Assembly (NCBI GenBank): GCA_002500485.1
Contig: DLRJ01000113.1
Location: 1,534 to 65,533 of the forward strand
DNA length: 64,000 nt
Direction of reading: 5' to 3'
Origin: Dehalococcoidia bacterium UBA7891
GTDB taxonomy: Bacteria > Chloroflexota > Dehalococcoidia > Lucifugimonadales > UBA826
Translations under genes and position numbers: made by a program
Notes under the pieces: model-generated
The model's input: the letters and a program-made list of their open reading frames with translations, nothing else
Told to the model about the DNA's origin: nothing
Database searches by the model: none
In this document: positions 1 to 9,039 of the stretch, piece by piece
How positions within the stretch are numbered: the stretch's first letter is position 1
Layout of the letters: each line of letters opens with the position of its first letter

Positions 1-21
1 TCTTAAGATAGCAAAAAATTA

Positions 22-1467
22 GTGGAATCGCTGACAATATGCCCTGGTTGCGGGCGGAGTAGTAACCCGGAGAAAATTTTTTGCCCTCATTGTAGGAGCC
101 CATTAAGTAGAGGCCGTGCAGTGCCAGGAGAAGAAGGCGAAGCAATAGAAATAAACCGACTTCAGACTTTGAAGAGAGCAAAAAAGAAGAGGTATATTTT
201 CAGAGGTGGCTTGGTCGCTGTTGTGCTGATTATTCTTGGATTACTGTTTTGGAACCCTGGGAATCAAAATTTTGAACCAACAACTGATATTTCTGCTCAG
301 GTCACTGGGTTTGAGTGGAATATGTATCAAGGAGGTCCAGCACTTTCAGGTAGCAGAGATTTAAACCAGTTAGCGTTTCTTAATTTTTGCCTTTTGTTCG
401 ATTGTGTTTCTAATTCTGATTCTAATTTCGGGGATATTGTGTGGCGTTATCAGGCCAATGGAGCTATATCTTCTTCCCCTGCAGTCACCGACAAAGCTGT
501 TTACATTACTACCGAAGATAGGCGAATTCTTGCATTAGAGATTGAAACTGGGAATCCGATATGGGAATACCCTGCCGAGGCACCTACAGATACTTCTCCA
601 GCTGTAGCAGGTGACATGCTTTATGTTGCCCTGAGAGAGGGTAAATTTGTCGCCCTAGACCGAAATAATGGAACTGTAGTGTGGGATTTTCAAAGTAGTG
701 AACCGTTTTTTTCGTCCCCGACAATTCATAATGGGCTTGCTTATATAGGGTCGGGAGATAAGAAGTTTTTCGCTTTTGATGCACTGACCGGAGAGCAAAT
801 TTGGGAATACGACGCTGGTTCAAGGATTGCTAATGCAGCTGCTGTTAATGAAGATGTTGTTGCTTTCACAACCCAAAACAATGTTGTGCACGTTGTGGAT
901 GCATTGAATGGTGACTTAAGGCTCGATTACCCCATCGGTTCCCCGTATAGTGCGCCTGCAATGGATGGAAAGTTGCTGTTCGTTGCTGATCTGAATGGTG
1001 TAGTTAGGGCCATTGATTGGACGAAAATTCAGTACCCCATGGAAAAATTAGCCCGTAGGTTTAGAATGACTATGTTTTTGTGGGGGTTTGAAGACACACC
1101 TCCTGTCATGAAAGGATTTGTTTGGAAATTTCGAAACCCGAGAGAGGTTTTTCAAAACACCCCGACAATTGCAAAAGGTATGGTCTATGTTCCCTCTCTT
1201 AACGGGAGTATCTACAAGCTCAGCGCTACAACGGGGGACATACAATGGAGGTATACCACCGACGGTACGATATCAGAATCAGTCTCGGTAGTCGGTGACC
1301 TTATGCTGACAGGGGATTCAACAGGTAAGATCCACGGTGTCGATGTGGAAACGGGAAAGAAGATATGGGAAATGCAACTAGACGGGCATATTTCCTCGAC
1401 TCCGGTAGTGTCGGCAGAAATGTTATTTGTTGCCACACAAAACGGATCTCTATACGCGATTAAGTAG
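22..1467 (+). CDS. Zinc-ribbon, membrane-anchored PQQ-like beta-propeller protein
   Basis: A 481-residue protein starting at GTG. The N-terminus carries a zinc ribbon with Cys7, Cys10, Cys21 and Cys24. A charged linker and one hydrophobic helix (about 57-77) follow, then a long exported part built of PQQ/Trp-Asp type beta-propeller blades. The blade signature is repeated motifs of the type 'ALD..TG...W.Y' (for example near 175, 215, 255 and 445). The topology implies a cytoplasmic zinc ribbon and an extracytoplasmic propeller. The propeller could be a scaffold or a ligand/quinone-binding domain; no catalytic residues of quinoprotein dehydrogenases are obvious. The upstream context lies outside the window. 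The fold is clear but the function is unknown. Confidence 0.85.
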   Translation: MESLTICPGCGRSSNPEKIFCPHCRSPLSRGRAVPGEEGEAIEINRLQTLKRAKKKRYIFRGGLVAVVLIILGLLFWNPGNQNFEPTTDISAQVTGFEWNMYQGGPALSGSRDLNQLAFLNFCLLFDCVSNSDSNFGDIVWRYQANGAISSSPAVTDKAVYITTEDRRILALEIETGNPIWEYPAEAPTDTSPAVAGDMLYVALREGKFVALDRNNGTVVWDFQSSEPFFSSPTIHNGLAYIGSGDKKFFAFDALTGEQIWEYDAGSRIANAAAVNEDVVAFTTQNNVVHVVDALNGDLRLDYPIGSPYSAPAMDGKLLFVADLNGVVRAIDWTKIQYPMEKLARRFRMTMFLWGFEDTPPVMKGFVWKFRNPREVFQNTPTIAKGMVYVPSLNGSIYKLSATTGDIQWRYTTDGTISESVSVVGDLMLTGDSTGKIHGVDVETGKKIWEMQLDGHISSTPVVSAEMLFVATQNGSLYAIK

Positions 1468-1490
1468 CATTTATGTGAGGTGATTTAAAG

Positions 1491-2030
1491 GTGGCAGATG
1501 TAACTGCGGACCAATTTAACTCCCACATTGCCGAAGGTAAAGACCTCTCTGGACTTAATCTTTCCGGCCTCGATCTGTCTAATATGCTAATGCAGAATTT
1601 GGTTTTGCGAGGTGCTAATTTTACTGGATGCGATCTTTCTAGGTCTGATCTCAGTGGTTCTGATTTAACTAGAGCCAATTTGAGAGGAGCAAATCTAGAT
1701 GAGGCAATTCTTCGAAACACTATTTTCACAAGAGCTAATTTAACTATAGTTGACATGCGAGGCGCCGACTTGAGATGCGCTAATTTTGAAGGAGCCAACT
1801 TAAGTGGAGCACCCTCCAATTCCTGGCAGAGCACAGCGAGAGTCATAGGTGCCAATATGCATAAAGCTAATGCTCAAAATGCGAATTTCTCTAACTCAAT
1901 TCTTGTTAGAGTCAACTTTAACTCGTCAAATTTGTATGGAGCTAATTTTGAAGGAGCAAATATAACGAGAGTATCTTTGCAAGATGCTAAATATGATATT
2001 GATGCGTTTGATAGGGCTATCGGTGTCTAA
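1491..2030 (+). CDS. Pentapeptide-repeat protein
   Basis: A 179-residue protein starting at GTG, with a good Shine-Dalgarno sequence (GAGGTG) about 9 bases upstream. From about residue 17 to 165 it consists almost wholly of tandem A(D/N)LXX pentapeptides, such as ANLRG, ADLRC and ANFEG. These fold into a right-handed quadrilateral beta-helix. The repeat run is interrupted around residues 105-118 by a short non-repeat insert, visible as S-N-S-W. There is no signal peptide or membrane segment. Family members range from gyrase-protecting DNA mimics to scaffolds, and nothing here separates these. It lies 23 bases after the propeller gene and is probably co-transcribed with it. Confidence 0.85.
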   Translation: MADVTADQFNSHIAEGKDLSGLNLSGLDLSNMLMQNLVLRGANFTGCDLSRSDLSGSDLTRANLRGANLDEAILRNTIFTRANLTIVDMRGADLRCANFEGANLSGAPSNSWQSTARVIGANMHKANAQNANFSNSILVRVNFNSSNLYGANFEGANITRVSLQDAKYDIDAFDRAIGV

Positions 2031-2094
2031 AATTCTAAAATTTGCTGATAGAAGCAATCAAATTCTCTGAATATTTATTGGAGGTACAGACTAA

Positions 2095-2676
2095 TTGGAC
2101 ATAGGGCATCATGATCCCCAATTGCTAATTATAGGTCTAGGTAATCCTGGTCCAAAATACCAACAAACTCGGCACAATGCTGGATTTTGGGTGGTTGATT
2201 TTATCGTTAATGCTCTAAAACTTAAATTGAAAAGAAGCCATAAATCCACTCTTTTGGCAGAAGGGTCGCTGCGGGGTTTGGATATAGTGGTAGCGAAGCC
2301 TAGGACATATGTCAATTTAAGTGGTGAGTCTGCGGCGTATCTACTTTCTCGCTATTCACTTCCAACACAAAAACTCCTTGTGGTTTATGACGATATCCAT
2401 ATTGGTGTGGGAAAAATCCGATTGAGAGCAAATGGCAGCGCAGGAGGCCATAATGGCATGCGATCGATAATTGATTCTTTAAACACCCAAGATTTTCCTC
2501 GGTTGAGAATCGGTGTTGGAAAACCCGACCTTGGAGAAGATCAAATCGGCTATGTGTTAGGAAAACCTACCTTGCTTGAAAAAGAGACCATTGGGAAATC
2601 AGTCGCAGGGGCACTCGATTGTGTGGAGACTTTGGTAACAGAAAATATTAATGTTGCCATGGATCGTTTTAACTGA
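2095..2676 (+). CDS. pth: Peptidyl-tRNA hydrolase
   Basis: Pth hydrolyses peptidyl-tRNAs released from stalled ribosomes, recycling tRNA in the cytoplasm. The 193-residue length is normal. The family signature LGNPGPKY is followed by the catalytic histidine region R-H-N-A-G-F; Asn17 and His27 are the expected active-site residues. The VVYDDI segment supplies the catalytic Asp (99/100), and the SAGGHNG motif near 120 is present. The start is TTG with GGAGG well placed upstream; no in-frame ATG precedes the conserved core. Identification is firm. Confidence 0.96.
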   Translation: MDIGHHDPQLLIIGLGNPGPKYQQTRHNAGFWVVDFIVNALKLKLKRSHKSTLLAEGSLRGLDIVVAKPRTYVNLSGESAAYLLSRYSLPTQKLLVVYDDIHIGVGKIRLRANGSAGGHNGMRSIIDSLNTQDFPRLRIGVGKPDLGEDQIGYVLGKPTLLEKETIGKSVAGALDCVETLVTENINVAMDRFN

Positions 2677-2694
2677 TGTTCGTTAGGTAGATTG

Positions 2695-4560
2695 ATGTAT
2701 TTGGTGCAACGGCAAAAACATTATTTGACCGTTCTGTTTCTGTTAGCTTTTTTAGTGTTGAGTGCTGTCTCGTGTAGCCAGGAAGCCTTTTCCTTTGGAT
2801 CCGATGCTTTGGAAAATAATAAGAGTTCCGTGGCATCAAATTTTGAAACATGGGTGCCCTTGGTGGCAATTCCCCCAGATAGGGATCTTGAAAATCTTTC
2901 CACCCAATACGGGTTTGGGCCAGATGAAATGTTATTACCCGTGAAATCAGATGATAAAAACGAAAATGTAGGAAAAAAGGAGGAGTTTACGGTAGTCAAT
3001 TTGTCTCTTACAGAGTCCTATACAGTCGAAGGAGAGTTGGTTAATGTTACTGACAATGCCTATTGGTATGTCGATATAAACAGTGAGATTGACCGGGATT
3101 TGTATAACATAGTTGCGACGAAATGGGAGAAGATACATTCTGATTATTTTGCAACATACCACGTTCCGAAATTGACTATTCTAAATACGGCTTTAAATGG
3201 TGCGGCAGGATATTTCAGCGACGTTGATTCTTATCCTAGGTGGGTTCATACCAATAGCAACGAACGCCCTATGGTTTATATAGATCCTTCAAGAAATAAG
3301 CCAGGTTCGGACAGGTACATGTCGGTCCTAATTCATGAGTATCAACATTTCGTCAACAACGAAGCAGACCAGGGGGAGGAAGCTTGGGTAGATGAAGGTT
3401 TGGCGGAGTTAGCAGTGAGAAATATAGGCTATGAAACCCCTTTAGAAAAGTACTTTTTGGTTGATCCGGATACCCAGCTTAATTATTGGTCAGATGATCC
3501 TCGCAAAACACTAGCCCATTATGGTGCTGCTTCATTATTTTTTGAGTTTGTTAGCGGTAGGCTTGGAGGCTCTCAGTCCTTGAGGAGCTTGATAGAGGAA
3601 CCGTTAGATGGGATCTTGGGAGTTGAGAGTTGGTTAGAAAAAAATGACACTCATTTCCATCAAGAATTTGGACAATGGATATTGGCTAACTATTTGGGAT
3701 CAGAGACAGGTCAATATTCTTATCCGACACGAACTCTCAGATTGAGATCAGGAGTAGATGAATTAAAACCCGGCGAGAACACCTTTCGGGTTTCTCAATA
3801 TGGAACTCGATATTTCGAGATTGACGTGAACGGAAGAAATATAGATATTCGGTTCGATGGGAGTGATTTTGTTAATCGTTTTAAAACCGAATGCCACACG
3901 CAATGTTGGTGGTCAAACAAGGGAGATTCTATCAACTCTTCTCTGACAGCGTCACTTGATTTCACGAAAAAGAAAGAATCGTCACTGCACTTTGACTTAT
4001 GGCACGATATAGAAGATGGTTGGGACTACGGCTATCTATCTGTGTCTTTGGATGAAGGAAATACTTGGAAAACTTTAAACATTCCCGGCACAACTTCAAC
4101 CAATCCAGTGGGATCAAATTACGGAAATGGCTATTCTGGAAGAAGCGATTGGACGAGTCATATTGTTCACTTAGACGACTATGCTGGGAAAAAAATACTC
4201 GTGAGGTTTCAATATGTGACTGATGCTGCCGTTCATCTCGATGGGATGCTTATTAAGGCAGCTAGATTGTCTAAAAATGGTGAGCCATCTTCTTCAGAAC
4301 ACTTAAAATGGATTCCCTCTGGGTTTGTGCTAGTTGATGATATTCTTGAACAGAAATTTCTCGTCCAAATTGTAAAAAAGATGAAGTCTGGCCAATATAT
4401 CATTGACGGCATCACCTTGGATGATTCTAATGAGACTCTATACACAATACGCGAGGATGAAAATTTAGATAGTGTTACTGTTGTTGTGTCTGGGATGACT
4501 GGATTGACTCAACAACCGGCTGTTTTCGATCTCGAAGTATCAGAAATCTTTGCCAAATAA
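2695..4560 (+). CDS. Secreted lipoprotein metallopeptidase (M6-like, HExxH)
   Basis: A 621-residue exported protein. It begins with a positively charged stretch, a hydrophobic core and a lipobox-like A-V-S-C at about 24-27, so it is probably a surface lipoprotein. The zinc-protease motif H-E-Y-Q-H (214-218) is followed about 20 residues later by D-E-G-L-A-E-L-A, where Glu238 is the likely third zinc ligand (gluzincin-like spacing). The C-terminal half holds a beta-rich region resembling the jelly-roll of immune-inhibitor-A (M6) peptidases, with W-D-Y-G-Y-L-S-V-S-L-D-E-G near 445. The role is presumably degradation of extracellular protein. A TTG lies just before the ATG; the ATG has AGGT at 6-base spacing. 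Substrates are unknown. Confidence 0.8.
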   Translation: MYLVQRQKHYLTVLFLLAFLVLSAVSCSQEAFSFGSDALENNKSSVASNFETWVPLVAIPPDRDLENLSTQYGFGPDEMLLPVKSDDKNENVGKKEEFTVVNLSLTESYTVEGELVNVTDNAYWYVDINSEIDRDLYNIVATKWEKIHSDYFATYHVPKLTILNTALNGAAGYFSDVDSYPRWVHTNSNERPMVYIDPSRNKPGSDRYMSVLIHEYQHFVNNEADQGEEAWVDEGLAELAVRNIGYETPLEKYFLVDPDTQLNYWSDDPRKTLAHYGAASLFFEFVSGRLGGSQSLRSLIEEPLDGILGVESWLEKNDTHFHQEFGQWILANYLGSETGQYSYPTRTLRLRSGVDELKPGENTFRVSQYGTRYFEIDVNGRNIDIRFDGSDFVNRFKTECHTQCWWSNKGDSINSSLTASLDFTKKKESSLHFDLWHDIEDGWDYGYLSVSLDEGNTWKTLNIPGTTSTNPVGSNYGNGYSGRSDWTSHIVHLDDYAGKKILVRFQYVTDAAVHLDGMLIKAARLSKNGEPSSSEHLKWIPSGFVLVDDILEQKFLVQIVKKMKSGQYIIDGITLDDSNETLYTIREDENLDSVTVVVSGMTGLTQQPAVFDLEVSEIFAK

Positions 4561-4623
4561 TTATTTGCTCATCGTTTTGTAAGCTCTCATGGGATGCTGC
4601 AAACGATTAGCTGCGAGTTCTAA

Positions 4624-6111
4624 TTGACTGTAAATAACGATAAAAATGTGATTTCCATAAACTATAAATGGTTGGTATATGTCTCCGTTGCAGTAGGAGC
4701 ATTTTTAACGGTCTCTGATCAAACGGGGACAAATATTGCAATGCCGAGGATTGCAGAAGATCTCTCTGCTGACCTACCGACTGTGCAATGGGTATACCTT
4801 CTGTATACATTGTCTATTAGTTCTTTTTTGCTACCAATGGGCCGTTTGTCTGACCTAGTCGGAAGGAAAAGTGTTTATTGTACTGGGCTGGCAATATTTT
4901 CAATTGGAGCGCTAGGGGCGTATTTATCTGGAATATTACCTATTTTATTGGCAGCTAAGGCTTTTCAGGGCCTGGGTGCAGCTATGGTCCAGGCAAATGG
5001 CATGGCTCTGATGGCAGAATCTTTTCCTAGAAACGAGAGAGGGAAAGCTCTCGGATTATATATGACGATTATTGGGATTGGAGCTACTGGAGGTCCTGTC
5101 ATTGGGGGATATTTAATAGGTGCTTTTGGCTGGCGTTCTATGTATTTGGCTATCCTCATGTTTGGGGTAATGGCTCTTGTGCTTTCCTTTAAAATACTGA
5201 AAAAAGAGGAATTTACGTCCCGCCCCAAAAATTTGTCTTTTGATTGGATTGGAGCGACTTTATCTGCATCGGCATTAGCATTGTTCCTATTGGGTCTAAC
5301 CTATTCCTATAGGTTAGGCTGGAGTAACCCCGTCGTCATAGTAGGCTTTTTGCTTTCGACCATATCGTTAGCTGGGTTTATATGGTGGGAAAAACGTAAC
5401 CAAAACCCAATCGTTGATTTATCTCTTTTTTCCGTACCGGTATTTTCTCTTGGAATGGCCGCAAGATATTTGGCTTTTATGTCTGGGTCTTCGGCCTTTT
5501 TTCTTATGCCTTTTTATTTAATACAAGTGGTTGGACTTAAGGAATCAGAGGCCGCTTTAGTGTTGGCTCCTAGTTCGATTATGATGGCTATAACGAGCCC
5601 TCTTAGCGGGAGATTATCTGACAAAATAGGCACTAAGTGGCCGTCAGTGGCTGGTTTGGTTTGTTGGGCGGCGGCGGTGGCTGTTTACACCACATTAACT
5701 GTCGATTCTTCGCCTTGGATTGTAGTTATAGGGATGTTTTTACAGGGTTCTGGAAATGGGATATTTGGTTCACCAAATACAACTGCGGTCATGAATGTGG
5801 TGGAATCAAACAGATATGGTGTTGTTTCTGCCTTGTTGAACATGGTTAGGACATCCGGTAACTTGACCGGAATAGCTATGGGCACTACTTTGGTGGTTTT
5901 CACCATGGCTTCAATGAACTACCCGCCAGATTTGTCTTCTATTGAATCAGTTGGAGCCACATCCTATGGAGAGGGTCTGAAAATCGCATTCACCGAAGGC
6001 ATAACTAGGGCTTTTTGGATTGGTACAGGAATCGTTGGATTTGCCGCACTTTTTACGGCTTTTAGACCCGAAAAACCAATTAAACAAACGAAAACTACCG
6101 GTACGCGTTAA
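4624..6111 (+). CDS. MFS drug/solute exporter, DHA2 (14-helix) family
   Basis: A 495-residue polytopic membrane protein of the EmrB/QacA type. It carries the DHA2 motif around 'D-Q-T-G-T-N-I-A-M-P' in helix 1, the A-loop 'GRLSDLVGRK' between helices 2 and 3, and the antiporter motif C region 'G-P-V-I-G-G-Y' in helix 5. The length fits 14 transmembrane helices. Such proteins use the proton gradient to expel hydrophobic compounds. The start is TTG with only a weak ribosome site; no ATG precedes helix 1. It stands alone between the peptidase and the methyltransferase. The substrate cannot be told from sequence. Confidence 0.87.
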   Translation: MTVNNDKNVISINYKWLVYVSVAVGAFLTVSDQTGTNIAMPRIAEDLSADLPTVQWVYLLYTLSISSFLLPMGRLSDLVGRKSVYCTGLAIFSIGALGAYLSGILPILLAAKAFQGLGAAMVQANGMALMAESFPRNERGKALGLYMTIIGIGATGGPVIGGYLIGAFGWRSMYLAILMFGVMALVLSFKILKKEEFTSRPKNLSFDWIGATLSASALALFLLGLTYSYRLGWSNPVVIVGFLLSTISLAGFIWWEKRNQNPIVDLSLFSVPVFSLGMAARYLAFMSGSSAFFLMPFYLIQVVGLKESEAALVLAPSSIMMAITSPLSGRLSDKIGTKWPSVAGLVCWAAAVAVYTTLTVDSSPWIVVIGMFLQGSGNGIFGSPNTTAVMNVVESNRYGVVSALLNMVRTSGNLTGIAMGTTLVVFTMASMNYPPDLSSIESVGATSYGEGLKIAFTEGITRAFWIGTGIVGFAALFTAFRPEKPIKQTKTTGTR

Positions 6112-6189
6112 GTCGCTGTTATACTTTGTTCCCAATAGCAAACCATACGGTATAAATGTAAGTAATAAGACTGGAAATGGGGTTGATAT

Positions 6190-7008
6190 ATGAGTGGATC
6201 TGATTACTCTTTCTCGACATTTTCAAAAAACGAATTCTACTCCCGATTAAATGCTCGATTAGTGGATATGGCGGAAATTGGATCTGATCTTAGAGTTGTA
6301 GACCTGGCTTGTGGAACTGGTGGTGTAACCCGTCTTATTTTGGAAAGAATAAACCGTACACGAGATACAGTAGTTATAGCGCTGGATCATTCGCAAACGG
6401 CATTAAAAGCTGCAATGGAAGATCTCAAAGATATTTCTGATAATGCGGTTAAATACGTCCAGAGTGGTGTTGAAAATGTGTCAGAAGCGGTGAAAGGTTC
6501 GGTAGACACCATTGTCTTTTGCAATGCTATTCATTACCTTCCTGATAAAGATAAAGTAGTTCATGACATTGGCACTGCCTTACGTCCGGGAGGGAAATTC
6601 GCATTCAATACCTCTTTTTATGAGGGTGGGCAGCATGAAGAATCCTCAGCCTTTTATAGTAAATGGATGTTCAAGGCTTTTCGAATCCTTAGGAAGGAGT
6701 ATGGGTTGAAACCCAACAGAGCGGCAAAAGTGGAATCAAGGCGGCAACTGACCCCTGAGGAATACAGTGATCTCTTGGAAAGGAATGGGCTCACGATACT
6801 CAAGCAAAAGGTCGATACAGTACAGGTTCCGATAGAAGGCTGGTTGGATATAAGTACCTTTTCAGATTTCATAGAAGGTACAATGCCAGGTGTCCCGATG
6901 AATGAGGCTAGCGCCGCATTGCAGGAAGGAATAAGACAGACTTACTCCGAACTTAATGTTACCCACGTTCCTAGAAATTGGCTCGACATCATTGCTGTTA
7001 AACGCTGA
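6190..7008 (+). CDS. Class I SAM-dependent methyltransferase
   Basis: A 272-residue soluble protein with the Rossmann methyltransferase core. Motif I is VVDLACGTGG (36-45), the acidic ribose-binding residue is Asp66 in A-L-D-H-S, and motif IV is F-C-N-A-I-H-Y-L. The C-terminal half (150-272) is a helical cap that probably holds the substrate pocket. UbiE/ArsM-like small-molecule methyltransferases look similar, but no decisive signature is present. A possible -10 element (TATAAA, 6151-6156) precedes it. The substrate is unknown. Confidence 0.8.
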   Translation: MSGSDYSFSTFSKNEFYSRLNARLVDMAEIGSDLRVVDLACGTGGVTRLILERINRTRDTVVIALDHSQTALKAAMEDLKDISDNAVKYVQSGVENVSEAVKGSVDTIVFCNAIHYLPDKDKVVHDIGTALRPGGKFAFNTSFYEGGQHEESSAFYSKWMFKAFRILRKEYGLKPNRAAKVESRRQLTPEEYSDLLERNGLTILKQKVDTVQVPIEGWLDISTFSDFIEGTMPGVPMNEASAALQEGIRQTYSELNVTHVPRNWLDIIAVKR

Positions 7009-7381
7009 GATACAATATTCCTATATACCCTTTTCCTATCAATACCAAGTTACAATAACTCACACGTAATTCCACAATGACTGACTCATAATCAGGAAAA
7101 TAATAGGAAACTATTTCATATTATCTTTTATGTAATCACATGCTTTTTCCATGTAATCTCCACACCTAAACCCGCTGTTGTTGATAACCACTTCCTCAAA
7201 TGCAAAGGATTTCGTCCCTAGCCATCTCTATCCAGCGAGTATACTGCCCACCCACCTTTGAATAAGAGGTTAGCTTTTTGACATGCTAATTAAGTTGCCT
7301 AGATTGCTTACTTATCAAATAACTTAATCTATAATTGGTGTTCGTTACATTTTTGGTTCACTCAATATAGCGAGAGTATTT
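7009..7381. other. 373-bp intergenic region upstream of trpB
   Basis: One of the two longest non-coding stretches in the window. I see no open frame with a ribosome site, no tRNA and no recognisable riboswitch or T-box core. The right-hand part is AT-rich and holds promoter-like elements for trpB. The rest looks like plain spacer or decayed sequence. Confidence 0.6.
7330..7335 (+). promoter_or_regulatory. Candidate -10 element of the trpB promoter
   Basis: A perfect TATAAT lies 47 bases before the trpB start codon. A poor -35 match (CTTACT, 7307-7312) sits at 17-base spacing. A separate TTGACA at 7278-7283 has a TAGATT 16 bases downstream and could be a second promoter. No attenuator peptide rich in Trp was seen. 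Confidence 0.4.
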
Positions 7382-8584
7382 ATGACATTGATAAATGAGC
7401 TTCCCGACCAGTCCGGCAGATATGGTCAGTTTGGCGGCAGATATGTCCCTGAAGTTTTAATGCCAGCTATAAACGAATTGGAAGAATCCTATCGTCAAGT
7501 TCAAAGTGACAATAAATTCCAGACAGAACTTTCCCAATTATTGATAAATTTTGTTGGTAGGCCTACTGAGCTCTATTTTGCCTCAAACCTTACTGAGAGA
7601 TTTGGAGGTGCCAAAATTTTTCTTAAAAGGGAAGATTTAGCACATACAGGTGCACATAAAATCAATAATGCTTTGGGTCAAGGTCTTTTAGCTAGGAAAA
7701 TGGGTAAAACCAGGATAATAGCTGAAACAGGAGCAGGGCAACACGGAGTGGCAACGGCTACGGTGTGTGCAAAATTGGGATTAGATTGTGTTGTTTATAT
7801 GGGTGAAGAGGACATAAGAAGGCAGGCATTAAACGTTTTCCGAATGAAGTTGTTAGGAGCTGAAGTTATTTCTGTGGATTCTGGTAGCAAAACCCTTAAA
7901 GATGCTATTAATGAAGCGATGAGAGATTGGGTAACAAATGTCAATGACTCATATTACCTAATAGGAAGTGTTGTTGGTCCTCATCCTTATCCAATGATAG
8001 TGCGGGACTTTCAAAAAATCATAGGGTTAGAAACTAGAAAGCAAATATTAGAACAGATGGGAAAACTTCCTGATTATCTAATAGCCTGTGTTGGTGGTGG
8101 GAGTAACGCTATGGGATTATTTTATGATTTCATCGGCGATAAGGAAGTGAGGCTGGTGGGGGTGGAGGCAGGAGGAGAAGGTATTGAATCTGGTAGACAC
8201 TCTTCGACAATTTCAGCAGGATCTATAGGGGTGTTACACGGGAGCATGTCCTATCTGATACAAAACGAGGATGGGCAGATTATAGAAACCCACAGTATAT
8301 CGGCAGGGTTAGATTATCCAGGCGTGGGCCCCGAACATAGTTGGCTCAATGATAGTGAAAGGGCATCTTACGTCAGTGTGGATGATTCGCAAGCTTTGGA
8401 AGGATTTAAACTGATGTGTGAATTAGAAGGAATAATTCCAGCTTTGGAACCCGCGCATGCCATATACTATGTATCTCAGTTGGCACCTACCTTGAAGAAA
8501 GAGCAGATTATTGTAATAGGGCTATCTGGTCGTGGTGACAAAGATATGGAAACGGTAGCCTCGGAAATGAATGTTCAGGTGTAA
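7382..8584 (+). CDS. trpB: Tryptophan synthase beta chain
   Basis: TrpB condenses indole with serine to make tryptophan, using PLP. The 400-residue protein has the TrpB1-type N-terminus GRYGQFGGRYVPE. The PLP lysine is Lys93 in HTGAHKINNA, and the phosphate-binding loop is V-G-G-G-S-N-A. No trpA or other trp gene is nearby, so the alpha partner must be encoded elsewhere. The next gene starts 6 bases after the stop, so they may share a transcript, although the products look unrelated. Identification is firm. Confidence 0.97.
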   Translation: MTLINELPDQSGRYGQFGGRYVPEVLMPAINELEESYRQVQSDNKFQTELSQLLINFVGRPTELYFASNLTERFGGAKIFLKREDLAHTGAHKINNALGQGLLARKMGKTRIIAETGAGQHGVATATVCAKLGLDCVVYMGEEDIRRQALNVFRMKLLGAEVISVDSGSKTLKDAINEAMRDWVTNVNDSYYLIGSVVGPHPYPMIVRDFQKIIGLETRKQILEQMGKLPDYLIACVGGGSNAMGLFYDFIGDKEVRLVGVEAGGEGIESGRHSSTISAGSIGVLHGSMSYLIQNEDGQIIETHSISAGLDYPGVGPEHSWLNDSERASYVSVDDSQALEGFKLMCELEGIIPALEPAHAIYYVSQLAPTLKKEQIIVIGLSGRGDKDMETVASEMNVQV

Positions 8585-8590
8585 GGCAAC

Positions 8591-8989
8591 ATGAAATATT
8601 TTGCCGCCAGGTTATCCCATGCCATTTTATGGAGAATTCCGCCTGTGCTTTTACTTATATTCTTTTTGGGCCCTTCAATAGGGGTGATGTTCAACCATCA
8701 TTTTCCCGAACAAAATCCTTACCATCCCCATTTTGCCGACGGCTTAAAGCATTCCCATTCCGTTTTGGGCGAACATACACATGAAAAGGCAAATGCCTCA
8801 CCTTCCTATAATGTAGCTCTTTTGGTCAAGAATGTTGGTATAAGTACATCAGGGATTCATATTGCTCTCATTTGTTTTGAGACTCAGGTACCATCGCCCC
8901 CATTTTCCTTGGCCAAATCATTGATTTTGACCATGGATATCTACGATGGGAGCAACATTAATGTAGAGACGCCTCCACCAATTCTATAG
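8591..8989 (+). CDS. Small His-rich membrane-anchored protein
   Basis: A 132-residue protein that I do not recognise. It has an N-terminal hydrophobic segment (about 13-35) followed at once by a His-rich stretch (about 36-67) with eight histidines in 32 residues, arranged as HH, HPH, HSH and HTH pairs. The remainder is weakly hydrophobic (about 80-95) and ends in a proline-rich tail. The histidine-rich part should face outside the membrane and looks made for metal binding, most simply copper, zinc or nickel. It starts 6 bases after trpB but fits better with the three downstream metal-like genes. The function is inferred from composition and neighbours only. Confidence 0.65.
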   Translation: MKYFAARLSHAILWRIPPVLLLIFFLGPSIGVMFNHHFPEQNPYHPHFADGLKHSHSVLGEHTHEKANASPSYNVALLVKNVGISTSGIHIALICFETQVPSPPFSLAKSLILTMDIYDGSNINVETPPPIL

Positions 8990-9002
8990 CGACGCTATAG
9001 AA
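8982..9002. repeat. Perfect 10-bp inverted repeat in the metal-cassette intergenic region
   Basis: The arms TTCTATAGCG and CGCTATAGAA flank a single A. The repeat covers the stop codon of the upstream gene. As RNA it would form an 8-bp stem with a CGACG loop. A second, weaker hairpin (TCGGT/ACCGA, six-base loop) follows at about 9005-9022, just before the ribosome site of the next gene. It has no T-run, so it is not a standard terminator. Confidence 0.6.
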
Positions 9003-9039
9003 ATTCGGTGTATTTACCGATTCGAAGGTGGAGGTAAAA

